Source: Verrucomicrobiota bacterium (GTDB lineage: Bacteria; Verrucomicrobiota; Verrucomicrobiia; Limisphaerales; PALSA-1396). Taken from it: a stretch of 64,000 bases of DNA. Positions 19,139 through 27,900 of this stretch are shown in pieces. The position numbers and the translations under genes are program-made. Position 1 is the stretch's first letter, and every line of letters begins with the position of its first letter. Where the stretch lies: contig JACQFP010000081.1 of NCBI GenBank assembly GCA_016200005.1, positions 1 to 64,000 on the forward strand. Reading direction: 5' to 3'. A model generated the notes under the pieces. That model was not told the DNA's origin and ran no database searches. It saw only the letters and a program-made list of their open reading frames with translations.

Positions 19139-22100
19139 ATGAGTTCGTTGCGACACAGAGCCAATCCTTCCACCACCAAAACTGGCCTGCCTTCACCCCT
19201 GCACGTGGGTGGGGGCCGGAAACTCATGGTTGCCAACCGCAGCGAGATCGCCATCCGCATTTTCCGCGCCGCGACCGAACTGGGCTTCCGCACGGTCGCC
19301 ATTTACGCGCAAGAAGACCGGTTAGGAATTCATCGCTTCAAGGCTGACGAAGCCTATCTCATTGGCGAAGGCAAAGGCCCGGTTGGCGCTTATCTCGATA
19401 TTCCGGGCATCGTGGCCTTGGCGAAGGAGAAGTCCGTGGACATGATCCATCCTGGCTACGGCTTTCTCGCGGAGAACGCGGAGTTTGCCCGGGCGTGCAG
19501 GGAGGCGGGGATCACCTTTATCGGCCCACGGGCGGAGTTGTTGGAGTTGATGGGCGACAAAGTTGCGGCCCGTGCGCTGGCCGCGAAGTTAAAAATCCCC
19601 ACGCTGTCGGGTACGAGCGAACCAGTGGCCGACCGTGCTGAAGCTTTGAAGGTCGCGCACGAAATCGGTTTCCCGCTCATCATCAAAGCGGCGTTTGGCG
19701 GTGGCGGTCGAGGAATGCGCGTGGTCGAAAAGCAATCGGAACTGGGTAATCTTCTGGACGAGGCGCGCAACGAAGCGGGGCGCGCGTTTGGCAACCCGGC
19801 GGTCTTTCTGGAAAAATACATCCCACGCGCCAAGCACATTGAGGTTCAGGTGTTGGGCGATCAACACGGCGCGGTGGTGCATTTGCACGAACGGGATTGT
19901 TCGGTTCAGCGCCGGCACCAGAAGGTGGTGGAGATTGCCCCATCCGTCGGATTGGATGAATCGGTGCGCCGTGAATTATGCGACGCCGCTGTGCGTATGG
20001 CGCGTGAAATCTCGTACGACAACGCCGGTACAGTGGAATTCCTGTACGACCTTGACAGCCGGTCCTGGTTCTTCATCGAGATGAACCCGCGCATTCAGGT
20101 CGAGCACACCGTGACGGAAGTCATCACGGGGATCGACCTGGTCCGCTCACAAATTCTCGTCGCGCAAGGTTATCCGCTTCACGGCGCCGATTTGGATCTG
20201 CCGCCGCAGGACGCAATCCCGCGTCAAGGCTACGCCGTCCAATGCCGCGTCACGACCGAGGACCCGGAGAACAAATTCATGCCGGACTACGGAAAAATTC
20301 TGACCTACCGTTCGGCCGCCGGTTTCGGAATCCGGCTGGATGGCGGCATGGGTGATGCCGGCAGCGTCATCACCCCGTTCTACGATTCGTTGCTGGTCAA
20401 AATCACCGCTTCCGGGCGCACCCTGCCGCTGGCGTTGCAACGGATGGACCGGGCGCTGCGTGAATTTCGCATCCGGGGAGTCAAGACCAATATTCCGTTT
20501 CTGGAAAATGTCATCCAGAATGAAACGTTCTGTACGGGCAACGCCACCACGACGTTGATCGACACCACACCGGGGTTGTTCACCTTCAAACCGCGTCGGG
20601 ACCGCGCCACACGGCTGCTGGCGTTCTTGGCGGATGTCATCGTCAACGGTAACCCGCAGGCGCGCAGTCGCACGCCGAAGATTCCACGTCCCGTCGTTCA
20701 ATCGCCGGAATACGACCACAAGCACATTCCGCCCGGGGGAACGCGCCAATTGCTGTTGGAACTGGGGCCGGAAGGATTTGCCAGATGGACATTGAAGCAG
20801 AAACGGCTGCTCATCACCGACACGACGTTCCGCGACGCGCACCAGTCTCTGCTGGCCACACGCGTTCGCACTTACGACATGCTGGCCGTGGCGGACGCGC
20901 TGGCACGGCGCACCCCGCAATTGTTTAGCCTGGAAATGTGGGGTGGCGCGACCTTCGACACGGCGATGCGTTTTCTGCACGAAGATCCGTGGCGGCGTTT
21001 GCGCGAGTTGCGGGAGCGCATTCCCAACATTTGTTTTCAAATGCTTTTGCGCGGCGCCAACGCGGTAGGTTATTCCAATTATCCCGACAACGTCGTCGCT
21101 GGATTCGTCAAACACGCGGCGGAGCAGGGGATCGACATCTTCCGAATCTTCGACTCGCTGAATTACCTGCCGAATTTGAAGGTGGCGATGGAGGCCGTTC
21201 TGAAGACGCACGCCGTTTGCGAGGCCGCCATCTGCTACACGGGAAATATCCTCGATCGCCGACGCAGCAAATATTCGCTCAAGTATTACGTGAAGCTAGC
21301 GAAGGAACTCGAGCGCATGGGCGCGCATATTCTGGCGATCAAAGACATGGCGGGCTTGTGCCGTCCCTACGCGGCCTTCCAGTTGGTGAAGGCATTGCGT
21401 GAAGCGGTCGGCATCCCGATTCACTTTCACACGCACGACAGCAGTGGGGTGAATTCCGCGTCCATTCTACGTGCCAGCGACGCCGGAGTGGACGTGGTGG
21501 ATCTGGCGATTGCCTCGATGTCCGGCTCGACCAGCCAACCAAACCTAAATTCCGTCGTGGCGGCATTGCAGAATACGCCGCGTGACACTGCCCTGGATTT
21601 GTCCGCGCTCAACGAGTTCGCCGACTACTGGGAGCAGGTGCGCACTTTGTACGCGCCTTTTGACACGTCGCCGGCCAGCGGCAGCGCGGAAGTGTACGAA
21701 CACGAGATGCCCGGCGGCCAGTACACGAATCTGAAAGAACAAGCAGCGGCGATGGGTCTGGGACATCGTTGGCCAGAAATCGCGCACACGTACGCCGAGG
21801 TCAACCAGCTTTTTGGTGACATCGTCAAGGTCACACCCAGTAGCAAGGTGGTGGGTGACATGACAATGTTTCTAATCTCGCGCGGCATCAAACCGGCGGA
21901 TGTGCTCAATCTCGAACCGGGCGTGACGCCATTTCCGGAATCGGTGATTGAGATGCTTTCCGGTGGCTTGGGTCAACCCCAAGGCGGTTGGCCAAAAAAA
22001 CTCCAGCGCGTCGTGCTCGGAAAGAAGAAACCCATCCGTGGTCGCCCTGGTTCGCAATTGCGGCCGTTGAATTTCAAGAAGGCCCGGACCAATTTGTCCG

Positions 22101-22654
22101 CTCAGTTGAAACGCGAAATCACCGATGACGATCTTTACAGTCACCTGATGTATCCGGAGGTGCACGAGGATTTCGCCCGGTTCTCGCGGGATTACGGCGA
22201 TGTCTCCGTGCTGCCGACTTCCGCCTTCTTCTACGGGTTGAAACCCGGCGACGAAATCTCCGCCAATATCGAGGAGGGAAAAACGCTGTTCATCAAATTG
22301 ATCAACGTCGGCCCGGTGGACAAGGACGGACATCGCACGCTCAACTTCGAATTGAACGGCATGCCGCGCGAAGCAACGGTGATCGACCGCTCGGTGCAAC
22401 CCAAGGCCAAAAGCCGCCTCAAGGCCGACCCGACCGACCCGTTGCAAACCGGTGCGCCCATTCCGGGAATTATTACTTCGATAGCGGTGAGCGTCGGGAC
22501 CAAGGTCACCAAGGGCGACAGGCTGTTGACGATGGAGGCGATGAAGATGCAAACCACACTTTATGCCTCGGCGGATGGAGTGGTGGACGAGATTTGTGTC
22601 CAGGTTGGTGAGCCAGTCGAAATCAAAGATCTGCTGGTCCGCCTCAGAGTTTGA
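19139..22654 (+). CDS. pyc: Pyruvate carboxylase
   Basis: A 1171-residue single-chain biotin enzyme that carboxylates pyruvate to oxaloacetate. Domains in order: biotin carboxylase (about 25-480; MVANRSEIAIRIFRAATEL, the glycine loop FGGGGRGMR, EKYIPRAKHIEVQ, EMNPRIQVEHTVTE), carboxyltransferase (from about 558; ITDTTFRDAHQSLLATR, and KDMAGLCRP), the PYC tetramerisation region, and a biotinyl domain with EAMKM near 1131-1135 where the lysine carries biotin. The ATG at 19139 is the likely start; a later ATG at 19226 (MVANRS) is possible and would remove a poorly conserved leader. Length matches one-subunit PYC. Confidence 0.94.
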   Translation: MSSLRHRANPSTTKTGLPSPLHVGGGRKLMVANRSEIAIRIFRAATELGFRTVAIYAQEDRLGIHRFKADEAYLIGEGKGPVGAYLDIPGIVALAKEKSVDMIHPGYGFLAENAEFARACREAGITFIGPRAELLELMGDKVAARALAAKLKIPTLSGTSEPVADRAEALKVAHEIGFPLIIKAAFGGGGRGMRVVEKQSELGNLLDEARNEAGRAFGNPAVFLEKYIPRAKHIEVQVLGDQHGAVVHLHERDCSVQRRHQKVVEIAPSVGLDESVRRELCDAAVRMAREISYDNAGTVEFLYDLDSRSWFFIEMNPRIQVEHTVTEVITGIDLVRSQILVAQGYPLHGADLDLPPQDAIPRQGYAVQCRVTTEDPENKFMPDYGKILTYRSAAGFGIRLDGGMGDAGSVITPFYDSLLVKITASGRTLPLALQRMDRALREFRIRGVKTNIPFLENVIQNETFCTGNATTTLIDTTPGLFTFKPRRDRATRLLAFLADVIVNGNPQARSRTPKIPRPVVQSPEYDHKHIPPGGTRQLLLELGPEGFARWTLKQKRLLITDTTFRDAHQSLLATRVRTYDMLAVADALARRTPQLFSLEMWGGATFDTAMRFLHEDPWRRLRELRERIPNICFQMLLRGANAVGYSNYPDNVVAGFVKHAAEQGIDIFRIFDSLNYLPNLKVAMEAVLKTHAVCEAAICYTGNILDRRRSKYSLKYYVKLAKELERMGAHILAIKDMAGLCRPYAAFQLVKALREAVGIPIHFHTHDSSGVNSASILRASDAGVDVVDLAIASMSGSTSQPNLNSVVAALQNTPRDTALDLSALNEFADYWEQVRTLYAPFDTSPASGSAEVYEHEMPGGQYTNLKEQAAAMGLGHRWPEIAHTYAEVNQLFGDIVKVTPSSKVVGDMTMFLISRGIKPADVLNLEPGVTPFPESVIEMLSGGLGQPQGGWPKKLQRVVLGKKKPIRGRPGSQLRPLNFKKARTNLSAQLKREITDDDLYSHLMYPEVHEDFARFSRDYGDVSVLPTSAFFYGLKPGDEISANIEEGKTLFIKLINVGPVDKDGHRTLNFELNGMPREATVIDRSVQPKAKSRLKADPTDPLQTGAPIPGIITSIAVSVGTKVTKGDRLLTMEAMKMQTTLYASADGVVDEICVQVGEPVEIKDLLVRLRV

Positions 22655-22674
22655 ACAACGAGAGCTGCCAGCGT

Positions 22675-22740
22675 CTAACTTTCAATCACGTTGATTTCCA
22701 CCGGCTCGACGCTGACGCCGAGTTTTTCCAACCATTGGAT
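22675..22740 (-). pseudogene. Duplicated 3' fragment of the NIL-domain gene
   Basis: Read on the minus strand these bases encode WLEKLGVSVEPVEINVIES then a stop, identical in protein to the C-terminus of the intact NIL gene at 23656-23943. The DNA copies differ at only a few positions over about 60 bases and then diverge completely upstream. The fragment has no domain of its own. Intact gene and fragment flank the Uma2-family gene as direct repeats, suggesting duplication during insertion or deletion of that gene. The rest of 22741-22935 holds only a partial GTAGCC-family repeat arm near 22835. Confidence 0.7.
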
Positions 22741-22935
22741 GTCGCCGTCGCCGAGCCACGGTTCCAGATCCCTCGCCTCAAAACTTTCGCCCTCCAATCT
22801 CATCTCGTTACCACGCTTGGCTCTCTGTTCCGGTGTCGCCGAGGTAACGAGGCCCAAATCTTCTCCTCTCAACCGTCAACCAACAATCAGAGCCTCCCGA
22901 CGTCTGTCAGCAGGTCAGTGGCAAGCACCGCAGAA

Positions 22936-23517
22936 TCATTCCCACTCCCAATCCTTGAAGAGTTTGGCGATGGGGAACTGGAAGCCGGGCAGCAGATGTT
23001 CGCCTTCAAGCAGAGCGCCCGAACCGACGAGTTTGCGTTGCGTCGGCGCGTGGCAGACCTCGGCCGTTTCGCTTTCGGGATCGATGATCCAGGCGATTTG
23101 GGTGCCGCTGGCAAAGAAGTCTTTGAGGCGCGCGTCGATTTCCGCGCGGGTGTTGTTGGGAGAGAGAATCTCGACGGCGAGATCCGGCGCGCCGGGAAAG
23201 AAGCGGCGCTCCGAGGGTTTAAATCCCAGCGTCTCCATCCGGCTCTTGGGAACAAACGACACGTCCGGAGCGCGGCAGTTCCGGTTGAACATCCAGAAGC
23301 CGGTGCTGGAGTCGAGCACGGCGCCCAGCCGGTGTTTTTCGGCGAAGTTACCGATGGCAATAATCAAACGGGTGCAGATTCTTCCATGATACCAATTATT
23401 TTTTGGGCTCATAACCAGTTCGCCGTTGACGACTTCGTGGATGTACCCGTCCTCCGGCAGGGCCTCCAACTCGGCCTCAGTCCAATCTCTTGTGATGCTT
23501 TCGACGGCAGAGTTCAT
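22936..23517 (-). CDS. Uma2-family (DUF820) endonuclease-fold protein
   Basis: A 193-residue protein of the Uma2 family, a PD-(D/E)XK nuclease-fold group abundant in cyanobacteria and some Verrucomicrobia. Seen: YIHEVVNGELVMSPKNNWYH at the N-terminus, a central RAPDVSFVP, then GAPDLAVEILSPNNTRAE with Asp and Glu of the nuclease core, and a later AWIIDPESETAEV. The ATG at 23517 is used; a longer frame upstream adds no conserved sequence. These proteins are often multi-copy and possibly mobile; biological role unknown. It lies between two copies of a NIL gene 3' end. Confidence 0.85.
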   Translation of the reverse strand: MNSAVESITRDWTEAELEALPEDGYIHEVVNGELVMSPKNNWYHGRICTRLIIAIGNFAEKHRLGAVLDSSTGFWMFNRNCRAPDVSFVPKSRMETLGFKPSERRFFPGAPDLAVEILSPNNTRAEIDARLKDFFASGTQIAWIIDPESETAEVCHAPTQRKLVGSGALLEGEHLLPGFQFPIAKLFKDWEWE

Positions 23518-23655
23518 GGAGAGAGCGTAGATTGGCCGAACGGCAATGTCAACCTGCGGCAATCTGCGACCGGACTCCGCGTGAAAGCGTGGACACGAGT
23601 TCAGCCAGATTCACCCAGCAGTTTCTCGAGGCTTTCTCCGTCGGAACACGAAGCT

Positions 23656-23943
23656 TCAACTTTCAATCACGTTGATCTCGACCGGCTCGACGCTGACGCC
23701 GAGTTTTTCCAGCCATTTGATGGCGGCCTTGATATCGCTTCGTTTTCCATCCAACTCCAGACTGACAATGCCAATCTCATCGGTGACACTGGCCTGGCGG
23801 ACGTTGGTGACCACAGGAAATTTATGGCCAAGCTTCCAAATGAGAGGTTCCTTGATGAGCTTCGGCGGATACATCAACCAAAGACGGCGCTGTGTGGGCG
23901 AGTCAGACTTGGTTGCTGACAGTTTGTTCTTTGCGTTGGCCAT
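23656..23943 (-). CDS. NIL-domain protein
   Basis: A 95-residue protein consisting of one NIL domain, a ferredoxin-like fold named after residues found in MetN-type transporters and in homocysteine-synthesis proteins. RLWLMYPPKLIKEPLIWKL and the closing IKAAIKWLEKLGVSVEPVE match the domain start and end. No cysteine cluster is present. It is the fourth gene of the riboswitch-controlled minus-strand group, separated from the sulfur carrier by an AT-rich repeat. In archaea and bacteria, NIL proteins partner with DUF39 in sulfide-dependent homocysteine formation, which fits the SAM control seen here, although no DUF39 gene is in the window. Confidence 0.8.
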   Translation of the reverse strand: MANAKNKLSATKSDSPTQRRLWLMYPPKLIKEPLIWKLGHKFPVVTNVRQASVTDEIGIVSLELDGKRSDIKAAIKWLEKLGVSVEPVEINVIES

Positions 23944-23953
23944 AGGAATTAAA

Positions 23954-24039
23954 AATTCAAAATTAAAAATGAAAAACGCTATCCAAAACGCCGGGCGTGC
24001 CTTCGCCCATTTTTAATTTTACATTTTTCATTTTGAATT
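23954..24039. repeat. AT-rich palindrome between carrier and NIL genes
   Basis: Left arm AATTCAAAATTAAAAATG (from 23954) and right arm CATTTTTCATTTTGAATT (to 24039) form an inverted repeat around a GC-rich centre. An 18-base identical left arm lies inside tsaE at 10029-10046. The element fills the intercistronic gap in the operon. Confidence 0.75.
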
Positions 24040-24043
24040 ACTT

Positions 24044-24319
24044 CTAGCCTCCGGCGATCGCCGGGATGATGCTGACTTCGTCGCCGTCTTTCAGAGGCGT
24101 CTGCTGGTTTTGCAGGAAACGAATGTCCTCCTCGTTGACGTAAACGTTGACGAAGCGCCGGACTTCGCCTTTGTCATCGACGATCCGCTCCTTGATACCA
24201 GGAAAACGGGTTTGCAATTCGGTGATAGCCGCGCCGATCGTGGCGGCTTTGACCTCAACGACTTCCTCGTTGTTGGTTAACTTGCGGAGCGGCGTTGGAA
24301 TTCGGATTGTCTTTGGCAT
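24044..24319 (-). CDS. ThiS/MoaD-like sulfur carrier protein
   Basis: A 91-residue ubiquitin-fold protein ending in Gly-Gly, as required for C-terminal adenylation and thiocarboxylate formation. RIPTPLRKLTNNEE at the start, FVNVYVNEEDIRFL in the middle and LKDGDEVSIIPAIAGG at the end match the MoaD/CysO type rather than short ThiS (about 66). CysO-type carriers deliver sulfide to amino-acid-forming PLP enzymes. Here the PLP enzyme in the same group is annotated as threonine synthase and the group is preceded by a SAM riboswitch, so homocysteine synthesis is a plausible role. The activating E1-like enzyme is not in the window. Confidence 0.88.
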   Translation of the reverse strand: MPKTIRIPTPLRKLTNNEEVVEVKAATIGAAITELQTRFPGIKERIVDDKGEVRRFVNVYVNEEDIRFLQNQQTPLKDGDEVSIIPAIAGG

Positions 24320-24329
24320 AAATTAAATT

Positions 24330-24692
24330 TCAATTACTTGATGGGGCTGAATTTAGTGGCTGAAAGAGTTCCGCGTAACGGGATTCAACGTAAAGCGTGG
24401 ACAGGTCGAAAAGCTCGGACACAAGCAGATCCCAATCCACCTTCTGCCATGCCGAAGGACAACGATCCTGAATACCTTCTTTGTGGAATTGGTCGCGAAT
24501 GTGTCGGCCTGCTTCGCGTTTTAGTTCGAGGTCAGATACCGGGTCGAGTGTATCTATGATGGGTTGAAAATCCCGCGCGATCTGTTTCGCATAAGGATCA
24601 TCTGAATCGCGCAATGCCTCGGCAACTTTCGTGCATAGCGCGCGAAGCCGCTCCTCTTTGGCTCTTAGTTCGGTTCGTGTTATTTCTGACAT
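24330..24692 (-). CDS. Conserved-looking small protein, unknown function
   Basis: A 120-residue, charged, mostly helical protein (ELRAKEERLRALCTKVAEAL at the start) with no signal peptide, membrane helix or metal motif that I recognise. It sits 29 bases after the threonine-synthase-like gene and 10 bases before the sulfur carrier gene, all in the same direction, so it is probably co-transcribed under the SAM riboswitch. Context alone suggests a link to sulfur amino acid metabolism; sequence does not. Confidence 0.6.
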   Translation of the reverse strand: MSEITRTELRAKEERLRALCTKVAEALRDSDDPYAKQIARDFQPIIDTLDPVSDLELKREAGRHIRDQFHKEGIQDRCPSAWQKVDWDLLVSELFDLSTLYVESRYAELFQPLNSAPSSN

Positions 24693-24721
24693 GGAAGTAT
24701 AACACCTAAAACATTATTGAA

Positions 24722-25978
24722 TTACGCGTTGACCTTCTCTTGACTCGCCAACAGCGCTTCGAATTCCCGCAGGCTCGGTTTGATTTCGCGCGGATGGCCG
24801 ACGTGGCCATTCACGGCATCGAGTGTCTTGAGGCCGTTGCCGGTCACGCAAAGCACCGCGGAATCATTGGCGGGAATTTTGCCGGAGGCAATAAGTTTCT
24901 TGGCCACGCCGACGGTGACGCCGCCCGCGGTTTCTGTAAAAATACCTTCACATTCCGCCAGCAGTTTCATGGCTTCGCGAATTTCATCGTCCGTGATGTC
25001 GTCGGCCGCACCGCCGGTGTCTTTCATGGTTTTGAGCGCATAAAAGCCGTCGGCGGGAGTACCGATGGCGAGGGACTTGGCGATCGTGTTGGGTTTGACC
25101 GGCTTGAAGAAATCCAGGCCCGCCTTTTGCGCAACCGAAATGGGAGAGCAGCCGGTGGCCTGCGCACCGTGAATGTGGTAGGACGTTTCGGTCGCCAGTC
25201 CGAGCTTGATGAATTCCTGATAGCCCTTGTGAATCTTGGTCAAGAGGGAACCGGATGCCATGCAGACAACCGTGTGTTTGGGAATGTGCCAGCCGAGTTG
25301 CTCGATGATTTCGTAAGCCATGCTCTTGGAGCCTTCGGCGTAATAGGGGCGCATGTTGACGTTGACGAACGCCCAGCCAAACTTGCCCGCGATTTCGGCG
25401 CAGAGGCGATTCACTTCATCGTAGTGGCCTTTGATGCCGACGACGTTTGCGCCATAGATCAACGAGTTGACAATTTTTCCCTGTTCCAGATCGCTGGGAA
25501 TAAAAACGTACGCTTTCAAGCCGGCGGCGGCGGCGTTGGCGGCAACGGAGTTGGCCAGGTTGCCGGTGGACGCGCAGGCGACGGTAGTAAACCCGAGTTC
25601 TCGCGCGCGGCTCAAGGCCACGCTCACCACGCGGTCTTTGAACGAGAGAGTGGGGTAGTTGACCGTGTCGTTCTTGATCCAGAGTTCGCGGATGCCGAGA
25701 CGTTTGGCCAATCGGTCGGCTTTGACCAGCGGTGTAAAACCGACTTGAAAGCCCACGGTCGGCCCATCAGCCACGGGCAGCAATTCTCGGTAGCGCCACA
25801 TGGTTTGCGGACGCGATTGAATGGCCGCGCGGGTCATTGACCGTTTGATGCGGGGATAATCGTAAACAACTTCGAGCGGGCCGAAGTCGAACTCGCACAC
25901 GTGCGTGGCGGTGAGGGGATATTCCCGTCCGCATTCACGGCACTTGAGCGCCTTCATGAAACCTTGCTGCTTTTGCAT
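24722..25978 (-). CDS. thrC: Threonine synthase-like PLP enzyme under SAM riboswitch control
   Basis: A 418-residue fold-type II PLP enzyme. An N-terminal zinc-ribbon-like start (CRECGREYPL...C) and FGPLEVVYDY are typical of threonine synthase; the PLP lysine is in LSFKDR near residue 110, the phosphate-binding loop in CASTGNLANS near 137, and VTGNGLKTLD near 384 is a family block. The normal reaction is O-phosphohomoserine to threonine. The upstream leader is a SAM-I riboswitch, not a threonine device, and the downstream genes include a sulfur carrier and NIL protein. A sulfhydrylase role (O-phosphohomoserine plus thiocarboxylate to homocysteine) is therefore worth considering. The ATG at 25978 is used; 25957 is an alternative. 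Confidence 0.85.
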   Translation of the reverse strand: MQKQQGFMKALKCRECGREYPLTATHVCEFDFGPLEVVYDYPRIKRSMTRAAIQSRPQTMWRYRELLPVADGPTVGFQVGFTPLVKADRLAKRLGIRELWIKNDTVNYPTLSFKDRVVSVALSRARELGFTTVACASTGNLANSVAANAAAAGLKAYVFIPSDLEQGKIVNSLIYGANVVGIKGHYDEVNRLCAEIAGKFGWAFVNVNMRPYYAEGSKSMAYEIIEQLGWHIPKHTVVCMASGSLLTKIHKGYQEFIKLGLATETSYHIHGAQATGCSPISVAQKAGLDFFKPVKPNTIAKSLAIGTPADGFYALKTMKDTGGAADDITDDEIREAMKLLAECEGIFTETAGGVTVGVAKKLIASGKIPANDSAVLCVTGNGLKTLDAVNGHVGHPREIKPSLREFEALLASQEKVNA

Positions 25979-25994
25979 AAATGTTCTTTCCACT

Positions 25995-26053
25995 GTAGCA
26001 GCCGACGTCAGTCGGCTCATTCTTTAGTTAGAGCGGACTGACGTCCGCTGCTA
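25995..26053. repeat. GTAGCAGCCGACGTCAG palindrome in the thrC leader
   Basis: A 59-bp inverted repeat (arms beginning GTAGCAGCCGACGTC and ending in GACGTCCGCTGCTAC) between the riboswitch terminator and the thrC start. It would form a long hairpin just upstream of the ribosome binding region. It resembles, but differs from, the GTAGCCGCCGAGG family elsewhere in the window. Confidence 0.75.
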
Positions 26054-26072
26054 CGAACCACTTCGGGGTAAT

Positions 26073-26102
26073 AAAAAACCCCGCTCATGGGATGAGAAGG
26101 GG
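26073..26102 (-). terminator. Riboswitch-controlled intrinsic terminator
   Basis: On the minus strand: CCCC-TT-CTCAT-CCC-ATGAG-C-GGGG followed by six T. The 5' half (CTTCTCAT) can instead pair with ATGAGAAG at the 3' end of the aptamer P1 helix, giving the classical mutually exclusive antiterminator of SAM-I leaders. Ligand binding should favour termination. Confidence 0.88.
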
Positions 26103-26120
26103 TGAAAGTTCACGCGCACT

Positions 26121-26240
26121 TCTCATTTTTCCCAAACCGCTGTCGGTTCGAGCTGGAATTGGCACCTGGACATTGAAGATCGCGCTTCAACCGGTTGCCG
26201 TGGTGTCATCGGGCCAGTCCCTCAACCACTCTGCATGAGA
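26121..26240 (-). promoter_or_regulatory. SAM-I riboswitch (S-box) aptamer
   Basis: Read on the minus strand, the leader has the S-box core in order: P1 5' strand TCTCAT (26240-26235), GCAGAGTGGTTGAGGGA, CTGGCCCGATGA, CACGGCAACC, GGTGCCAATTCC, and the P1 3' strand ATGAGA (26126-26121). The kink-turn and the GGCAACC/GGTGC pairing elements are intact. It lies about 145-260 bases upstream of the thrC start and is followed by the terminator at 26073-26102. High SAM should switch off the thrC-to-NIL group. Confidence 0.92.
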
Positions 26241-26412
26241 TTCGTTGTATCAACGAATGCGGATAGATTGATTGATAGCTTGGAATCTGTCAAATAATTT
26301 TTCTGTGGTTTAGTTTTGCGGTTGGACGAATTCCTGTCGGGCGAGGGGACGAAGTCGCCAATCAAAGGCCACTCGCGTGGATCAAGGCATTTCGAGCTTG
26401 CGTTTTTGAGGC

Positions 26413-27138
26413 ATGCCCGGAACATTTCCCGCCTCTATGGGAACTGAAATTACGACGTCAACGCGCTTCTACGACTTTTTGGCGTGGCTGGATGCCAATA
26501 AGAGACGGCTGATCGTGGCCGTGGTCATCCTTGCGGTGGCCGGCTTGGTCACTGCTTTCATGATCTGGCGCGGCAATCAGCGCGAGTTGGAAGCCAACGA
26601 AGCCCTGTCCAATGTGCAACCCGGCAGGACTTCCTCCCGCCAGATTGAAGTGGTTCCGTCGGAGGCTTATTTGAAGGTGGCCATGGAATTCAATGGCACA
26701 AGCGCTGGCGCGCGTGCGTTATTGCTGGGAGCGGTTTCTTTGTTCGTGGAAGGCAAAGCTGCCGAGGCGCAGGCACAGTTTACAAAATTTCAGCCGGAAT
26801 ACCCGGACAACCCACTTCTACCCGAGGCCATCATGGGCATTGCCGCCTGTCTGGAAGCACAGGGCAAAAGCGCTGAAGCCATTACCAAATACCAGGAAGT
26901 GATCTCTCGCTTTCCGAGAGATCACACGGTCGGTCAGGCGAAGCTGGCCCTGGCATTGATCTACGAAAACCAGAACAAGCCGGAACAGGCGCAGAAGCTT
27001 TATGCTGAATTGACGCAGGGCACCGCTTACAGTTCGTCCGGCGCAGAAGCCGGGATGCGTTTGGAAGAGTTGTTGCTCAAACATCCTGGCCTCGCCCCAA
27101 CAAATGCTCCACCTTCGAGAATCTTCAAACCAGAATAA
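26413..27138 (+). CDS. Membrane-anchored TPR protein (YfgM-like)
   Basis: A 241-residue protein with a short cytoplasmic N-terminus, one transmembrane helix (about 36-54, LIVAVVILAVAGLVTAFMI) and TPR-like helical pairs in the rest (NPLLPEAIMGIAACLEAQGKS, AKLALALIYENQNKPEQA). This matches the YfgM/ancillary SecYEG translocon or periplasmic TPR type. Two starts are possible, 26413 and 26437; neither has a strong ribosome binding site. It is one base upstream of the aquaporin gene and may be co-transcribed, with no obvious functional link. Confidence 0.7.
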   Translation: MPGTFPASMGTEITTSTRFYDFLAWLDANKRRLIVAVVILAVAGLVTAFMIWRGNQRELEANEALSNVQPGRTSSRQIEVVPSEAYLKVAMEFNGTSAGARALLLGAVSLFVEGKAAEAQAQFTKFQPEYPDNPLLPEAIMGIAACLEAQGKSAEAITKYQEVISRFPRDHTVGQAKLALALIYENQNKPEQAQKLYAELTQGTAYSSSGAEAGMRLEELLLKHPGLAPTNAPPSRIFKPE

Positions 27139-27139
27139 T

Positions 27140-27826
27140 ATGAACCAAACATTGCTCAAACAGTGTGTTGCCGAGTTGATCGGCACGTTTACGCTCATCT
27201 TCATCGGAGTGGGCGCCATTTACAACGATGGTTCCAATGCCAACGTCGGCTTGCTCGGTATTGCACTCGCGCATGGTCTGGCGATTGCCGTGATGGTCTC
27301 CGCGACCGGCGCCATCTCCGGTGGTCATCTGAATCCGGCGGTGACCCTTGGAGTGTATGTCGGTGGTAAAATGGATTTGCCCAAGGCCATTGCTTACTGG
27401 ATTTCACAACTCGTCGGCGCCACCGTCGCCGGAATCATGCTGGTAAATTTGTTGGGTAACGCTGCTCAATCCGGCGCGCAAATTGTCGCTGCCGGCACGC
27501 CTGACCTCGGTGCCAACGTCACCAAGATGCAAGGCATCATGATTGAAGCCGTGCTGACATTTTTTCTTGTGTTTGTGGTTTACGGCACGGCGGTGGACGC
27601 CCGCGCGCCGAAGATTGGCGGTCTGGCGATTGGTTTGACTGTGGCGTTGGACATTCTGTTTGGCGGACCGCTGACGGGTGGGGCGATGAATCCGGCGCGC
27701 ACGTTCGGCCCGGCGCTCGCCAGCGCACATTGGAACAATCATCTCGTGTACTGGATCGGCCCGATGCTCGGCGGCGCGCTGGCCGGGCTGGTGTATGGCC
27801 GCTTCCTCATCAAGGAGAAAGACTGA
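27140..27826 (+). CDS. MIP-family aquaporin (TIP/AqpM-like)
   Basis: A 228-residue six-helix channel with both pore loops: HLNPAVT near residue 65 and AMNPARTFGP near 187. The helix-5 position occupied by His in strict water channels such as AqpZ aligns with Ile here (ALDILFGGPLTGGAMNPAR), the pattern of plant tonoplast aquaporins and archaeal AqpM. Wider selectivity than water alone, for example ammonia, glycerol or H2S, is an inference. The late segment HWNNHLVYWIGPMLGGALAG also resembles TIPs. Confidence 0.9.
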   Translation: MNQTLLKQCVAELIGTFTLIFIGVGAIYNDGSNANVGLLGIALAHGLAIAVMVSATGAISGGHLNPAVTLGVYVGGKMDLPKAIAYWISQLVGATVAGIMLVNLLGNAAQSGAQIVAAGTPDLGANVTKMQGIMIEAVLTFFLVFVVYGTAVDARAPKIGGLAIGLTVALDILFGGPLTGGAMNPARTFGPALASAHWNNHLVYWIGPMLGGALAGLVYGRFLIKEKD

Positions 27827-27900
27827 CGCCCGGTCATTGCATTTGGAATCTGGATCCAAACCAAGCGCTCTTTGTCGGCAATGTTTGACGCAAATCCATT